In this document: piece by piece, positions 16,830 to 27,801 of the stretch
Numbering within the stretch: position 1 is the stretch's first letter
How the letters are laid out: every line of letters begins with the position of its first letter
Assembly (NCBI RefSeq): GCF_901000735.1
Contig: NC_081542.1
Span: 16,717,577 to 16,781,576 of the forward strand
Direction: 5' to 3'
Length of the DNA stretch: 64,000 nt
Source of the DNA: Corylus avellana
Taxonomy: Eukaryota > Streptophyta > Magnoliopsida > Fagales > Betulaceae
Translations under genes and position numbers: made by a program
The notes under the pieces: model-generated
The model's database searches: none
Told to the model about the DNA's origin: nothing
Seen by the model: the letters and a program-made list of their open reading frames with translations, nothing else

Positions 16830-16889
16830 TAAATATTATCTACGTGATGTTATATTATAGCATTTTCCGTCACCAATTATTATCAAAGA

Positions 16890-17240
16890 ATAGTAATAGC
16901 GGGGGGTGGAGGGGTTGTGGTAGGGGCCGCCCCTTATCCGGTGAAAAATGTTGTTCCTTACCAAATGAGGGATGATGACCCCTTTCGTGTGAGGAGTAGT
17001 CGTCCCTCTCTATGAGAGGGCAGTGCTCTCTCTGAAAGGTGACATGGCAAAGGGTTTATCACTCTTGTTTGTGAGAGATAGCTTCCCCTCATTAAGGTGT
17101 GGCCATCTCTCTCTAAGAGGTGACCGTCTCTCATAGAGAGTTGGCCAGCCACCCCTCTTTGTGAGGGATAGCCTTCTCTCACTATTGGTGGATAACTTCT
17201 CATGCCAGTTAGATGATGATCAGCCACCTCTCTCTCTCTC
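16890..17240. repeat. Degenerate short-repeat region (GAGAGG/CTCTCT motifs)
   Basis: Irregular repeats of a theme like GTGAGGGATAGC ... CTCTCT with alternating GTCCCTCTC and CTCTCATAGAG segments, followed by a (CT)n run at 17226-17246. The minus ORF across it is a product of the repeat, not a gene. Confidence 0.5.
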
Positions 17241-17246
17241 TCTCTC

Positions 17247-18900
17247 TTCTTTAATTTTAGTTTTTTATTTTATTTATGGTATATTTGTAATTTAAAGTAA
17301 AAGTCGCTTATTTAATTTTATTTTATTTATTTTATTTATGGTATATTTGTAATTTAAAGTAGAAGTGTCATATGACATATACAGTTAGTACAAGACGAAT
17401 CAAATGAGAGCAATGTAGCATCAATTGATTGTTATGATGTGACATATCATTAATTAATTAATTAGATAATAGGTTGATGAAAAGACATATTTGAAATCAG
17501 TAGAAAATCTAATGATTAAATTCTCGAAGCTAGAAACCGGTACACTAAATTGAAATTGCACGAAAACCTACGTACCGACCAAATTTGATATTTCTCATAA
17601 AATTATAGGCAATTCATACATCTCTTTGAAGCTTGATATTAATTCAGTAACAAAAAAGTGGTGTGACTTATTTGAAGGAATATATATCCATCCAATTAAG
17701 AGCCAAAAATGGTGGGGTTTTCACTCAAAGAGCACATGGTGATCACGTGATCCATCCAATTTCTTATCAAAGTTGATTGATTTTTGTTGGTCTCTGCACT
17801 CTCCCTTTGTGAGGAATACGCATGCCAATTCCATGGCTAAATATAATTCATTAATCATTAACTAGGTATAGCCTTTTTGGACCCAACAAGCAAACAAATG
17901 CAAACGGTTGTGTTCTACTTGTAGCCACTCTAGATCTCTGGATGAGGACGAATAAACAAACTTTTGGAATTTTTATTTGTCAACTTGTCTGCTGATCATG
18001 CCACAAGAATATATATTACAAAAAACAGATTTTACATTATAATGACAATGTAAGTGTCTCTTCTTCTTCTTCCTCTCATATGATGTCTGCATATGTTGTT
18101 CTCTTCTTCACTGTCGGCTTGCCACTTATCACAACATGGGTGGTATTCTTGTTGTTTGTATTATTATTCTAAACGAGGTTAATTGTCTCCGACCGATCTC
18201 CGATCTACTTATGGTCGACGACTTGACGACAGATGGTGGTTGATTGAACAAGTCAAAGAGGGTTAGCACATAGCAGCAACAACGACATTCTACTAACTCA
18301 AGAGTGGTCAAGTGGATAATAACCTGAAAACGAAACATCACTGGCTTCAAAGTTGACTGTTGTCAAGAGGAGAAAGAAGAATGAAAAACCTAAATTCGAC
18401 TCCAAACGACACCTATTCAAATGTCTAAGTGATTCACAAATATTAAGCGGAATAAGATCTGACCTAACAATTAATTATCAACAAAATACAGATATATAAT
18501 GGAAAACAAGAACACAGATATTTGGTTACGAAGAGGAAACCATTTAGAGAACTTTCTAAAAGTAAAACCTCTCCGGGGTAGCCAAACCCAGGAAATCAAT
18601 CCACTATAAGAAGAATAAGGAATACAAGAAGAATTACAAAACCTTTGCAATTTACTCTTTCTTGTACACGACAAGCGACCCACTTGACTTCTACCTCAGT
18701 AGCCCTTTACAGAACATCTGGCACAATTCTTCTAAAAGATTTCCTTTTATCGGAACTCTGATTGGCTTCACGTATTTAATCTTTTATCAAATAAAACTAG
18801 AACAATATCTCTCTCTAAGCTCTCTAATTTTTCTCTCCAAAATACGTACCTATCATAGGCACAATCGTTTGTTTAAATAGAGAATAAACTAACAAATCAG
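17247..18900. other. Gene-free region
   Basis: A direct repeat of about 35 bases (ATTTATGGTATATTTGTAAT) occurs at 17271-17300 and 17333-17362. Sequence from about 18400 on looks like a dispersed repeat that leads into the GTCCGGAC array. No gene seen. Confidence 0.4.
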
Positions 18901-18906
18901 CAGCCA

Positions 18907-19265
18907 TGTCCGGACAGGGATAAGTTGGTGTCCGGACATGGCTAGGGTTACATATGCGTATCCTAGTGGTGTCCGGACATCCAACTCTTGTGTCCGGACA
19001 GCCCATAGAAAAAGGGCTTGCTGGAAATTGGGTCCGGACCCAGCTTCTGGCGGTCCGGACCTCCCCTTCAAAACATAGTGTCTGGAAATCAGGTCCGGAC
19101 CCAACTTCTGGCGGTCCGGACTTGCCCTTCAAAACATGCTTGCTGGTTTTTGTGTCCGAACCCGGCTTCTGGCGGTCCGGACAGGCCCTTCAACAGTTAT
19201 TCTCTGGATCTTGGGCCCGGACCTGGCTTCTGGCGGTCCGGACAGGGCCTTCTAGAATCAACTTT
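18907..19265. repeat. GTCCGGAC-rich tandem array with 61-bp units
   Basis: Four units of 61 bases are registered by CTGG at 19021, 19082, 19143 and 19204, each with two GTCCGGAC-like sites separated by CCAGCTTCTGGCG. Upstream, 18907-19000 holds four more GTCCGGAC sites in a looser arrangement. GTCCGGAC is its own reverse complement, so both strands show the motif. Overlapping ORFs on both strands are caused by the repeat. Confidence 0.85.
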
Positions 19266-19269
19266 CTGG

Positions 19270-21600
19270 ACATGCTGGGATGCTTCATTTTCAACAACTT
19301 ACATATAAACCGAATGTGCCAAAACATAACCTAACAAAGAAGAATATTTGTTGCCGACTAGTTAGAAACTTTGTAATAACCCACAACAGCAAGCCTCCAA
19401 GATAGCAAATTTAATGGAAAACATATTATATATATACACAGCATCTTGCATGAAGTTTAGGGCTTATGAATTCAGGGACTGAGGCAGACTTTGGTACGAG
19501 TAGGTGCTAAAGGTCAAAAATTTTAGTAGGCAGAGACTAATAAAAAAAAAAAAACATTTTTACCTTATAATTTTTATTTTCCTTGTTTTTTTTGGAGGGT
19601 GGGTGGCTTCACCCCAGCTTGTCACTGCTTATAATGCTGGTTCAACTATTAAAAGACAAGAGGTGGTCGGACTACTCCAACCACTCTTGTTAGATAAGGG
19701 TGACAATTCAGATTTATGGGTCGAGTTTGTGTTCGAGTTATGGGTATACATACGACTGACCATATGGGTCAACTCAAAACCAATTCATTTTATTAGTCAG
19801 TCAAATCCCTCAATCCTAACGGACACAACTCATAACTTTTCACCTAACCTACTCATATCTCTTGGGTTCTTTTATGTATTAATTAAGATGAAGTGGCTCA
19901 TTTCTCACCATTCATTGCAAAAAGACGGTGATTTTAACTTTCACTTAACTTTCTTATATGTCATGTTATTTCGACTGTTCGTTACAATGAATGCTCTGAA
20001 TTGAAGGAAGCAAGTCCTTGTAGTTCTATCTAAAATTATAGGAGACCTTAATTCATCGAACCTACTCATATTCTTTCTTTGACCATCCACATTCATTATT
20101 CACTGTTATTCTATTATGTAATTGCATTTTGTCTTAATATTTTCTTGACTCATTATCATTAGCTTAAAGTCTAAAGATGTAACTGCATGCCTACAATTAT
20201 TTTCCTTTGTGATTTATTGTTTTTCGCATAATTAAGATGTTCCCGTTAATCATGGTTGATTTTCCCATATTGATTCCATTATATATTTGTGCATTAAATT
20301 AATTAAGCCGAAGAAAAAATATTGAAAACATTCTCTTATAAAGTTCCCATTTCATGATTTAAATTAAATAGTAGTTACTTTTTCAATGTATTTTCGTTAG
20401 ATAATTATATATTTTAATATAATAACGACAATTTAGTTCATGTTCACATAGATGCACAGGCAGCAGCTGTAAAATCCAGTGAGCTACAGTTGCATTATTT
20501 TATACATTTTTAGTCATGATCACATCCTAATCAGTATCATTATCGTACTATTTCTATCATTTCAAAACAACCATGCATCCAACCAAAATAGCCAAAACCT
20601 GGACACCATAACATAAAAACTGATTGTCAACTGCCCTAAGAATTGGTAACTAAAAATGAACATCATACAATTGGACACGAAATTAGAAATTAGTAATTAG
20701 AATGTTAGTTAGGTCAAAAGATTTAACCTATTTAATTAAATGAGTTTAAATGAGTAAATTTATGATTGAATTATATATATAGTCTAATATTCATGCTTCG
20801 ATATGACCTGAACTCAACACGTGAACATAAATTACCACCCCTAAGATGAAACTATCTATGGATCGGGTTAATGTCCCTATTGAGGACCACGATGATAGAC
20901 AATAAAGAAATGAGAATTCTTCTATTGATGTCAATGGAGGAAGTGCATATAATTAACTAGCTAGCTAGGCTGTGCAATACAATTTGCATTTTATTTTCTA
21001 TATATCGTGATCTTTTATATTTTATTTTAAATGGAGATGAGTTATTACATGGTCGATATTTTATTTTATTGCATTTAACGATACATTATATTACGTCATT
21101 TAGAATTTAAAAATAATGTAATAACATATTCACTCAATAGAATCATATACACCGTTAAATGCAACATAAAAAAATCCTGTTTAAATAGAATTCTAAAAAG
21201 TTATAGAAAGTTCTTGGCGCACGGATGACAAAAATGGTTACATAAGTAAGCATTGGTAACCAAAGGGAATTTTCTCATATTAACTGCCATGTCAATGTGA
21301 TTATTATTATTATTTTTTTTAAATAAATGTTTTATTTATTCTTCCAGTTTTGGTTAATCGATCTATCATCATTTAAGAAGTAATCATTCACCATTTCCAC
21401 TTACTATGATCATCATTGTCATCATATTTACAATAGAACACTCAAGGATTTAGTTTCATTTGCAATAATCAATTGATAATAACAAATAATTAAAGTGATG
21501 AAGCCTTATCATACTTATAACACTGTCACATTGTAATTGTTCCTACATATTACTACTACTACATTGTTGTTATAAACTTATACATCTATTATTATTTACT
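19270..21600. other. Gene-free, repeat-derived
   Basis: Bases 19690-19850 and 20690-20840 carry degenerate GGGTCGAGTT, GGGTTAATG and similar motifs that recur at 45590-45900, a dispersed plant repeat. The plus ORF at 19504-20004 spans such repeat sequence and has no recognisable family. Confidence 0.4.
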
Positions 21601-21637
21601 GTTGTTAGTATTGGTTTGTATATATATATATATATAT

Positions 21638-22015
21638 AAGGGCAACTTATTTGTCAACTTTATCACAATCACACAAAAAAAATTAAATTTTGCCTATCGT
21701 AAAGTTGTCAAAGTACGCTTAACCTCTGGATATGAAATCACTACTTATATATATAAGGGTGGCTTATCTATTATTTTTATATATATAAGGGCAACTTATT
21801 TGTCAACTTTATCACAATCACTCAAAAAAATTAAATTTAGCCTTTCGTAAAGTTGTTAAAGTACGCTTAACCTCTAGATTTGAAATCACTGCTTACATAT
21901 ATAAAATGGTGACTTATTTGTCAACTTTTTGACCGTAACTCAAAAAGACAAAACTTTTCCTTAAAGTAGAGTTATTGTTAAAGTACATTTAACCTCTAGA
22001 TTTGAAATTACTGCT
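21638..22015. repeat. Tandem array of three diverged units (about 149 and 118 bp)
   Basis: The phrase ACTTATTTGTCAACTTT recurs at 21645, 21794 and 21912, each followed by AAAGTTGT/GTTATTGT, AAAGTACGCTTAACCTCT and GAAAT(C/T)ACT. The first unit carries an extra segment of about 30 bases (AAGGGTGGCTTATC). TA runs border the array on both sides. Confidence 0.8.
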
Positions 22016-22017
22016 TT

Positions 22018-22048
<31 letters not shown>

Positions 22049-22613
22049 GGTATTAATTATCTATCCCTATTAGGACCATTAGTAGTATCTTGTTCACTAA
22101 TTTACACAGCTATTGATAGAGAGTTAATTTGTCTACCATTCTAGCAAATATTAATTAATGGAGTGGTTAACATCAAAACTTTAACTAAATACTTCTTCTT
22201 GGCTGCTGCCTTGAAAAGTGAAAACCTCCTATTTATTTTTCTAATTCATTAAGAAATTAATGCATTGCAGCTTTTAGTTAGCAAGTGGCCGGGGGTTCCC
22301 CTTGATTGCGCGCTACGCACAAATCAGACATTGTTTTTTTAATTAATTATTTCAATTAAAAGACTAACAAAACATTGGATTAAATAACGGTGTGCACGTG
22401 GGGTTACTGTGTAGTCATGATGCTGATTTTATAAATTATTCCTCTCTCTCCTCCTCTTCTCCGCCACTTCATGGCTAGCCATTGTCGGGTAAAAATCGAA
22501 TACATGATTCCACTCGTAAAAACTGTGCATTGCTCGGGTGAAAACTCGAAAAACCAAACTCGTGGTATCAACCAATGAGTCAACCATTAATTTAGCTAAT
22601 CCCTAGAAGCAAG

Positions 22614-22935
22614 TTTTTTTTTTTTTTTTTGTTTTTTTGAGCAAGAAGGTTGGAGGAGGAGGTCAATTGTAGCTATCCTACTTGAGCGTAACCATAGTAA
22701 CACCAATCTGCGGGGCGCCGCTCAGGAGGGGCCTAGACGGTGGGAACCGCAGGCGCTCTCTCAAGACCGATCGAGCCATAGCTTAACATCCGTCCCACTA
22801 GAGGATTAATGAGACTCAAGGTGGCTAACACTAATGGGCTAAGGGATTCTCATTGCGGGAGTCGAACTCAGGCCCTAGTACATGCCCAACCTCATGGAGA
22901 TTCTTTTGAGACCATTGAACTATCACCCTTATCGG
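22614..22935 (-). mobile_element. tRNA-derived SINE, complete head
   Basis: In minus sense the element starts near 22935 with an RNA polymerase III box A-like motif (GGTGATAGTTCAATGGT, 22911-22927). It has a box B-like CCTGAGTTCGACTCCC at 22858-22873 and ends in a long A tail (T run 22614-22638). Body length is about 300 bases, within the plant SINE range. No clear target duplication was found. Confidence 0.65.
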
Positions 22936-24367
22936 TTTCCCTCTCTTCTTTACTAGAGTAAACATACCTTATATCTTAACTTTCAATGAATATAATTTTC
23001 TTTTAACTTGGTTGAAGGAAATTTCCGCCCATTTTCAATATAATGTGGTTTTAATATATGAGTATCAATAATGCATACAAACTTAATTTTTAAAAAATTG
23101 TAATTCCAAATTGGAGTGTCCCAGTCATCAGTGACACACTAGCTAGTGGGGCTTTAATTTTGTTAATTTCTACTGTTGAACCTGATATCATCTATGTTGG
23201 CATATATATATATATATATATACCTCCGGCCAATATGAACCTCTTTCGATAAAAAAAGTATATGATCAGCTGGTATCCACGATGACGGTTAGGGCTCCAA
23301 AGGGTGCCACATGGAAGTAAATAAAGAGATGAGAATCTGCTTCCATTTGTCATAAAATTATATGAAAAGGAAATGTCTGGCTCATTTGAATTTTCCTCAT
23401 TGCTTTGTCCGGTATGCCGGCCTTCACCATGAATTTAAGGGTCTTGTTTAGGGGAAAGAAAACCTTAATTTATAGGTATCAACAACCCTTACCAGTACAT
23501 GTATTTTTCTACTTGGTGAAGAAATCATCTTTCTAACCAAATTTTTCATTCATTAAAAAAAAAAAAAAAAAGAAGAAGGTATTTTTGAATATTCTCTATC
23601 ATTTTCTCTCTTTTTAATAAAAATTAAAGAAATCATTGAGAGAAAAAAAAAAATTAAAATGGAATAGTTAGTAGGGTATAGTTCGTTGAAAAAGTTGGTA
23701 GCTAGAAAAAAAAATAAAAAATAAAAAATAAAAAGTGACTTTTTTTGGTTAAAATGAAAAGAAATTGAATAAGTTCTCTCTTTATTTGGGATATGTTTTC
23801 TAATATATAATTGAATAAGTTCTCTCTTTATTTATAAGTCAAAATTCATAAATTGAAAGTTTATCCCCCAAATTTAACCCTTTTGACATCATTTGGATAT
23901 TTAACACCAAGTTTTTGTTACTCTAATAAGAAAAAATAGGACAGAATCAGTGTAATAAGGTTGTTCACTGCCTTATGTGAGAATGCATTCAAACTTCACT
24001 TTATTCGGAAAAACATCCTAGTACGTAGCTCGAGTAGGGTATTCAAATTTCTGCCTAAACTAAATAGGACCTGAGGGTGCTGTTTCACACAAGGCTAGGC
24101 TACCCAATGGGCAACCTCATTGCACTAGATCGATGATCCTCAAAATATAATACTCCCAACATGAGAATATTTGTGTCTAGAATTGTAGACAATTTTTTAT
24201 TTCAATTCCCTTATTTTTTGGGGGCATCTATGCATGCGCAAACACTTGGGGAATCTATAGGGCACTCACTATTCATTAGAGTCGAATTAACTAGTTATCT
24301 GAACACCTAATTAACCATGCTTTGTCTCCAAATTGTGGGTGAAATACTGATTTGATAATTCCAACAA

Positions 24368-24398
<31 letters not shown>

Positions 24399-27300
24399 AA
24401 ATAATCATTTGATAATGAAATACAAATACTGATTGACTAATTCGAACTTGGAAGCTTTGTTCAATTCATCCAACTATATATATAAAGAACACCAAAAATA
24501 TTTGGCTTTTCAAATTTTCAAAGATTAGAAGACCAAAGTACAATTAAAGATTACAATCAAACCTGATTTCTATATTTATTTTATGCACAACTACTCCCCC
24601 ACGCAAAAGGTATATATTGACCTTGTGGATCTTTTCTATTTTATAAAACAAATATTAATTTTTCTTTCATATCCGACACGTGAAATATTATTTAACTAAA
24701 ATAGGGTAATTTGTAGAGGTTAGTTAGGGTTCAAAGTCATAATCTCTACTTTAATATCATATGAATTAATTTCTGCTTACTTCAAAAACTTAAACTAATA
24801 AAAAGTTGTGAATAATTTAAGTGTTTAATTAATATTTTAACCTACTTTAGCCTTGATTACCACAAAGAATCAAGCCCACGCTTATATCATTTACTAAATA
24901 ACATTTTAGAAGACAAAAGTTGCAAAGAGAACCACAAAGAACTCATTTGACAGATAATTACTGAAAAAGAAAAATAAGCAATTATATAAAAGAGATTCTC
25001 ATCCTTCTGTACATCATTAATTTCTTGGTATTGGTTGCTATATACTTGCTATAATCAGTGAAATTCATGCTTTAATGGCTTCACAACCTTAAAGAAGAAA
25101 TGAAGTTGCTTTCATAAACCAAAGAAAATGAACCTGAAATATAATTAGATTGAGGTTCTATGATTAATTTAACTCTGCAAATGTGATTAGTTTTTGGAAT
25201 AAATTTTTGAAATAAGAATGCATGTATTATATATGATGATATGCACAATGATAAGAACGTTAAATTGGGGTGATTGATGGAGAAAGGAGTTTAATTGAGA
25301 AGTAAAAGAAAGTTGATTTAGACCTACCAATGCATCTTGGATAAGGCATAATTAAGATTAATTAGTGAGTAATGACTCATTAAAAATTAATTAGGATGGA
25401 ATTAATAGATTTGTAAGTTCAAACCTTACTTGATAAGATTGAAAAGAAAACGAAAAGGAATTTATATTAGTTGAAAAATGAGAAGTTGCTTAACTCACGT
25501 TTTCTACTTAAGTTGTATATATTATTTAATTAAATCTATACCCGAAATAAATAAATAAAAAAGTAAAAAGTAAAAACGCTAATACCAAAGCATAATCAAA
25601 TCCAAGTGCATTTCTGAGTAAGCTAGCACATGGTAGGCTCCATAAAAGAAGTTTAATTATACTTAAATTAATGCAAATATTTAATAAGATGAAGAGTGCA
25701 TTTAGCCTTGCGATTTTACACGCCAATTGCACTATTTTAAAACAAAACCGCGAAAACAATCATGTTTAAGAGTGCATTTTAAAAAAATAGCGATTTGAAA
25801 AACAAAAAAAAAACAAAGAAGAAAAATTCACATTTTTGTGCAGTATGAGGGGTGTATTTTCGCAAAACACACGATTCTAAACCTCAAACCTCGATTTTAA
25901 AAGCCGAATCACAATTATACCAAATGTTTAATTACGTTTTTAAAAATTGCGTTTTCATTGACTACATTTTATATTCACTATTTTTCAAACCGCTAAATCA
26001 AACGGACATGAAAATTCAATAAAATATATCAAAGTCAAAAGTTCGATAAAATTCAAAACCTCAATTCCAAAAAACCGCACAACCCATCATATATATATAG
26101 ACCCAAAAACCGCCTCGGTAAGGTATGTGCCAATAATATAATCATTGAGGAAAATCGCTAGTCACATTTGTGCTACCAAATGATTAATCAAATTACAATT
26201 GAAGCTCCTCTAAAATCCTCTAAAATCACTTAAAAAGCATAGGACTCTCACCTATTAAAGAACCAATATAAGATGTATCAACATAAACACCTTTCTAAAC
26301 CACTCGCTCAAAGTAAGCAAATCATCAATTTAATACGAGACTAACTTTTTAACGTATCAGAATACGCACACATATGATTTTTCTTGTTATATCAAACTTC
26401 CTTTCAACTTCAAGAATTAAAAGATACTTTAATCCATTGGAGTGTAAAAATAACCTTTTCCTTTGAAAATAATGGTGGACCATACAAGCCATAATTCACT
26501 TTGTATATTAATTGCTTTTGTAAATCACAAAAACGACACGTAAAGAAAAGAGTATAGTATACGTAAAGGTTAGAATTAAAGTACAAAATATCAATATCAA
26601 TGTCGTTTTACTATAAGGAATTTAGGAGGCAATTGAGTCAAAATTGGAAGAGGTCAACACGGCAGCAATGAGCTTGATCGGCCAAACAGCAGCGTTTAAT
26701 TAAGACCACACGCTTTTGAAAATCGTCCGTAAAACAAAATCCAATCGAAGGGGACAAACAGCCGCTACCAGGTTGGCGCCTCCACTTCTCACCCTCTGAT
26801 ACTTACATTTCCCCCCACACCTCTTAGAAAATATTCTATCATCCGAATTGCTAGCAATATACATGAAAGAGTAAATATAAAGTAAATTTTGAATTGTTCG
26901 TCCACCTGCTTGGACAAGTAAGAGTAAGCCCTATATAAACGTTTTTATATTTATTGTTTGAATTGCTGATAAATTTTGAGTTATTTGTCCACTTATTTGG
27001 ATAAATAAGCCCCATAAAGACTCTTTCACATTTGCCATCTGAATTGTTAGATTCAGATCCGACAATAAGAGAGTGGACAAGAAGAAGGATTTTTCTGAGA
27101 TTAATTGTCTGAATTAAATGCAATTTAGGTAACCTCAAAGAGAGAAAATTGCATAGTCTACTTGTCTCGTGCAGCTTGAGATATCTAACCCACTTGTTTG
27201 GGACAAATGGAACTTGCAACACCTTTTGTATAGGACTAATTTTGTATATAACGTGTAAAAGGGTTTTTTTTTTTGTTAAACAAGTGAGACCTGTAACTCT

Positions 27301-27570
27301 CTTTGTGTAAAGCTATCCAAATTGCGTATAATTTGGAATAGTCAATTTGTAAAAGAATAGTAATGCCGTGTATGATGGGAAAAAGGCTTCCTTGTTTTTC
27401 TTTGTTTGTATGCAAGGTGATACATATAAAAACTAAAAACAACTATTCATTTTTGGACCGTCATGTATATATATTATACATTATACATCACCTAAAATCA
27501 CGATACCTTTTTTAATCAATTATATTGTTGATTATCTTAAAGACTCTTAACAATTATGATAGTCAGAGTA
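22936..27570. other. Upstream region of GA2ox copy 1, no gene
   Basis: AT-rich. Contains a (TA)n run at 23203-23222, poly-A at 23555-23571 and a (GA)n run at 24367-24394. From 26860 to 27200 there are imperfect repeats of a GTCCACxTGxTTGGACAA motif. Minus ORFs at 25526-25759 and 26851-27222 are present in both duplicates but have no family resemblance. Confidence 0.4.
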
Positions 27571-27631
27571 GCCCCCCCTCTTTTCTCTCTCTCTCTCTCT
27601 CTCTTTTCTCTCTCTCTCGGCTGTATAAAAG
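27571..27631 (+). promoter_or_regulatory. GA2ox copy 1 core promoter (CT-rich patch and TATA box)
   Basis: A CT-repeat tract (about 27582-27618) is followed by TATAAAAG at 27624-27631, 100 bases before the ATG. Transcription would be expected near 27650-27660. Both features are identical in copy 2 (52945-53000). Confidence 0.6.
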
Positions 27632-27651
27632 GGCACCATATATCTTCAACC

Positions 27652-27801
27652 ATGACCATACCTCCAAAGCTCAAACTGATCATCAAATTCTTGATTTACT
27701 TTCTTTCTAATTCTATATTCAGAAACAAACATGGTGGTGCCTTCTCCCACCCCAATAAGATTAACCAAGAAAACAAAGGCGGTTGGGGTGCCGACCATTG
27801 A
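27652..27801 (+). promoter_or_regulatory. Possible overlapping upstream ORF of GA2ox copy 1
   Basis: An ATG at 27652 opens 49 codons that run past the GA2ox ATG (27731) in another frame and stop at 27801. If the transcript starts upstream of 27652 this would reduce GA2ox translation. The TATA spacing puts the expected start within a few bases of this ATG, so its presence in the mRNA is uncertain. Confidence 0.3.

Noticed and set aside
16958..17227. Minus ORF of 89 codons
   Set aside because: It is produced by degenerate GAGAGG/CTCTCT repeats and has no protein-like motif.
18824..19334. Overlapping ORFs on both strands rich in SGPP/VRT repeats
   Set aside because: They are translations of the GTCCGGAC array; open frames on both strands come from the repeat, not selection.
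19504..20004. 166-codon plus ORF
   Set aside because: No family resemblance; covers dispersed repeat sequence with low-complexity codons at the start.
22858..22927. A tRNA gene
   Set aside because: Box A and B are present but no cloverleaf can be drawn, and the unit continues 200 bases to a poly-A tail, so it is a SINE.
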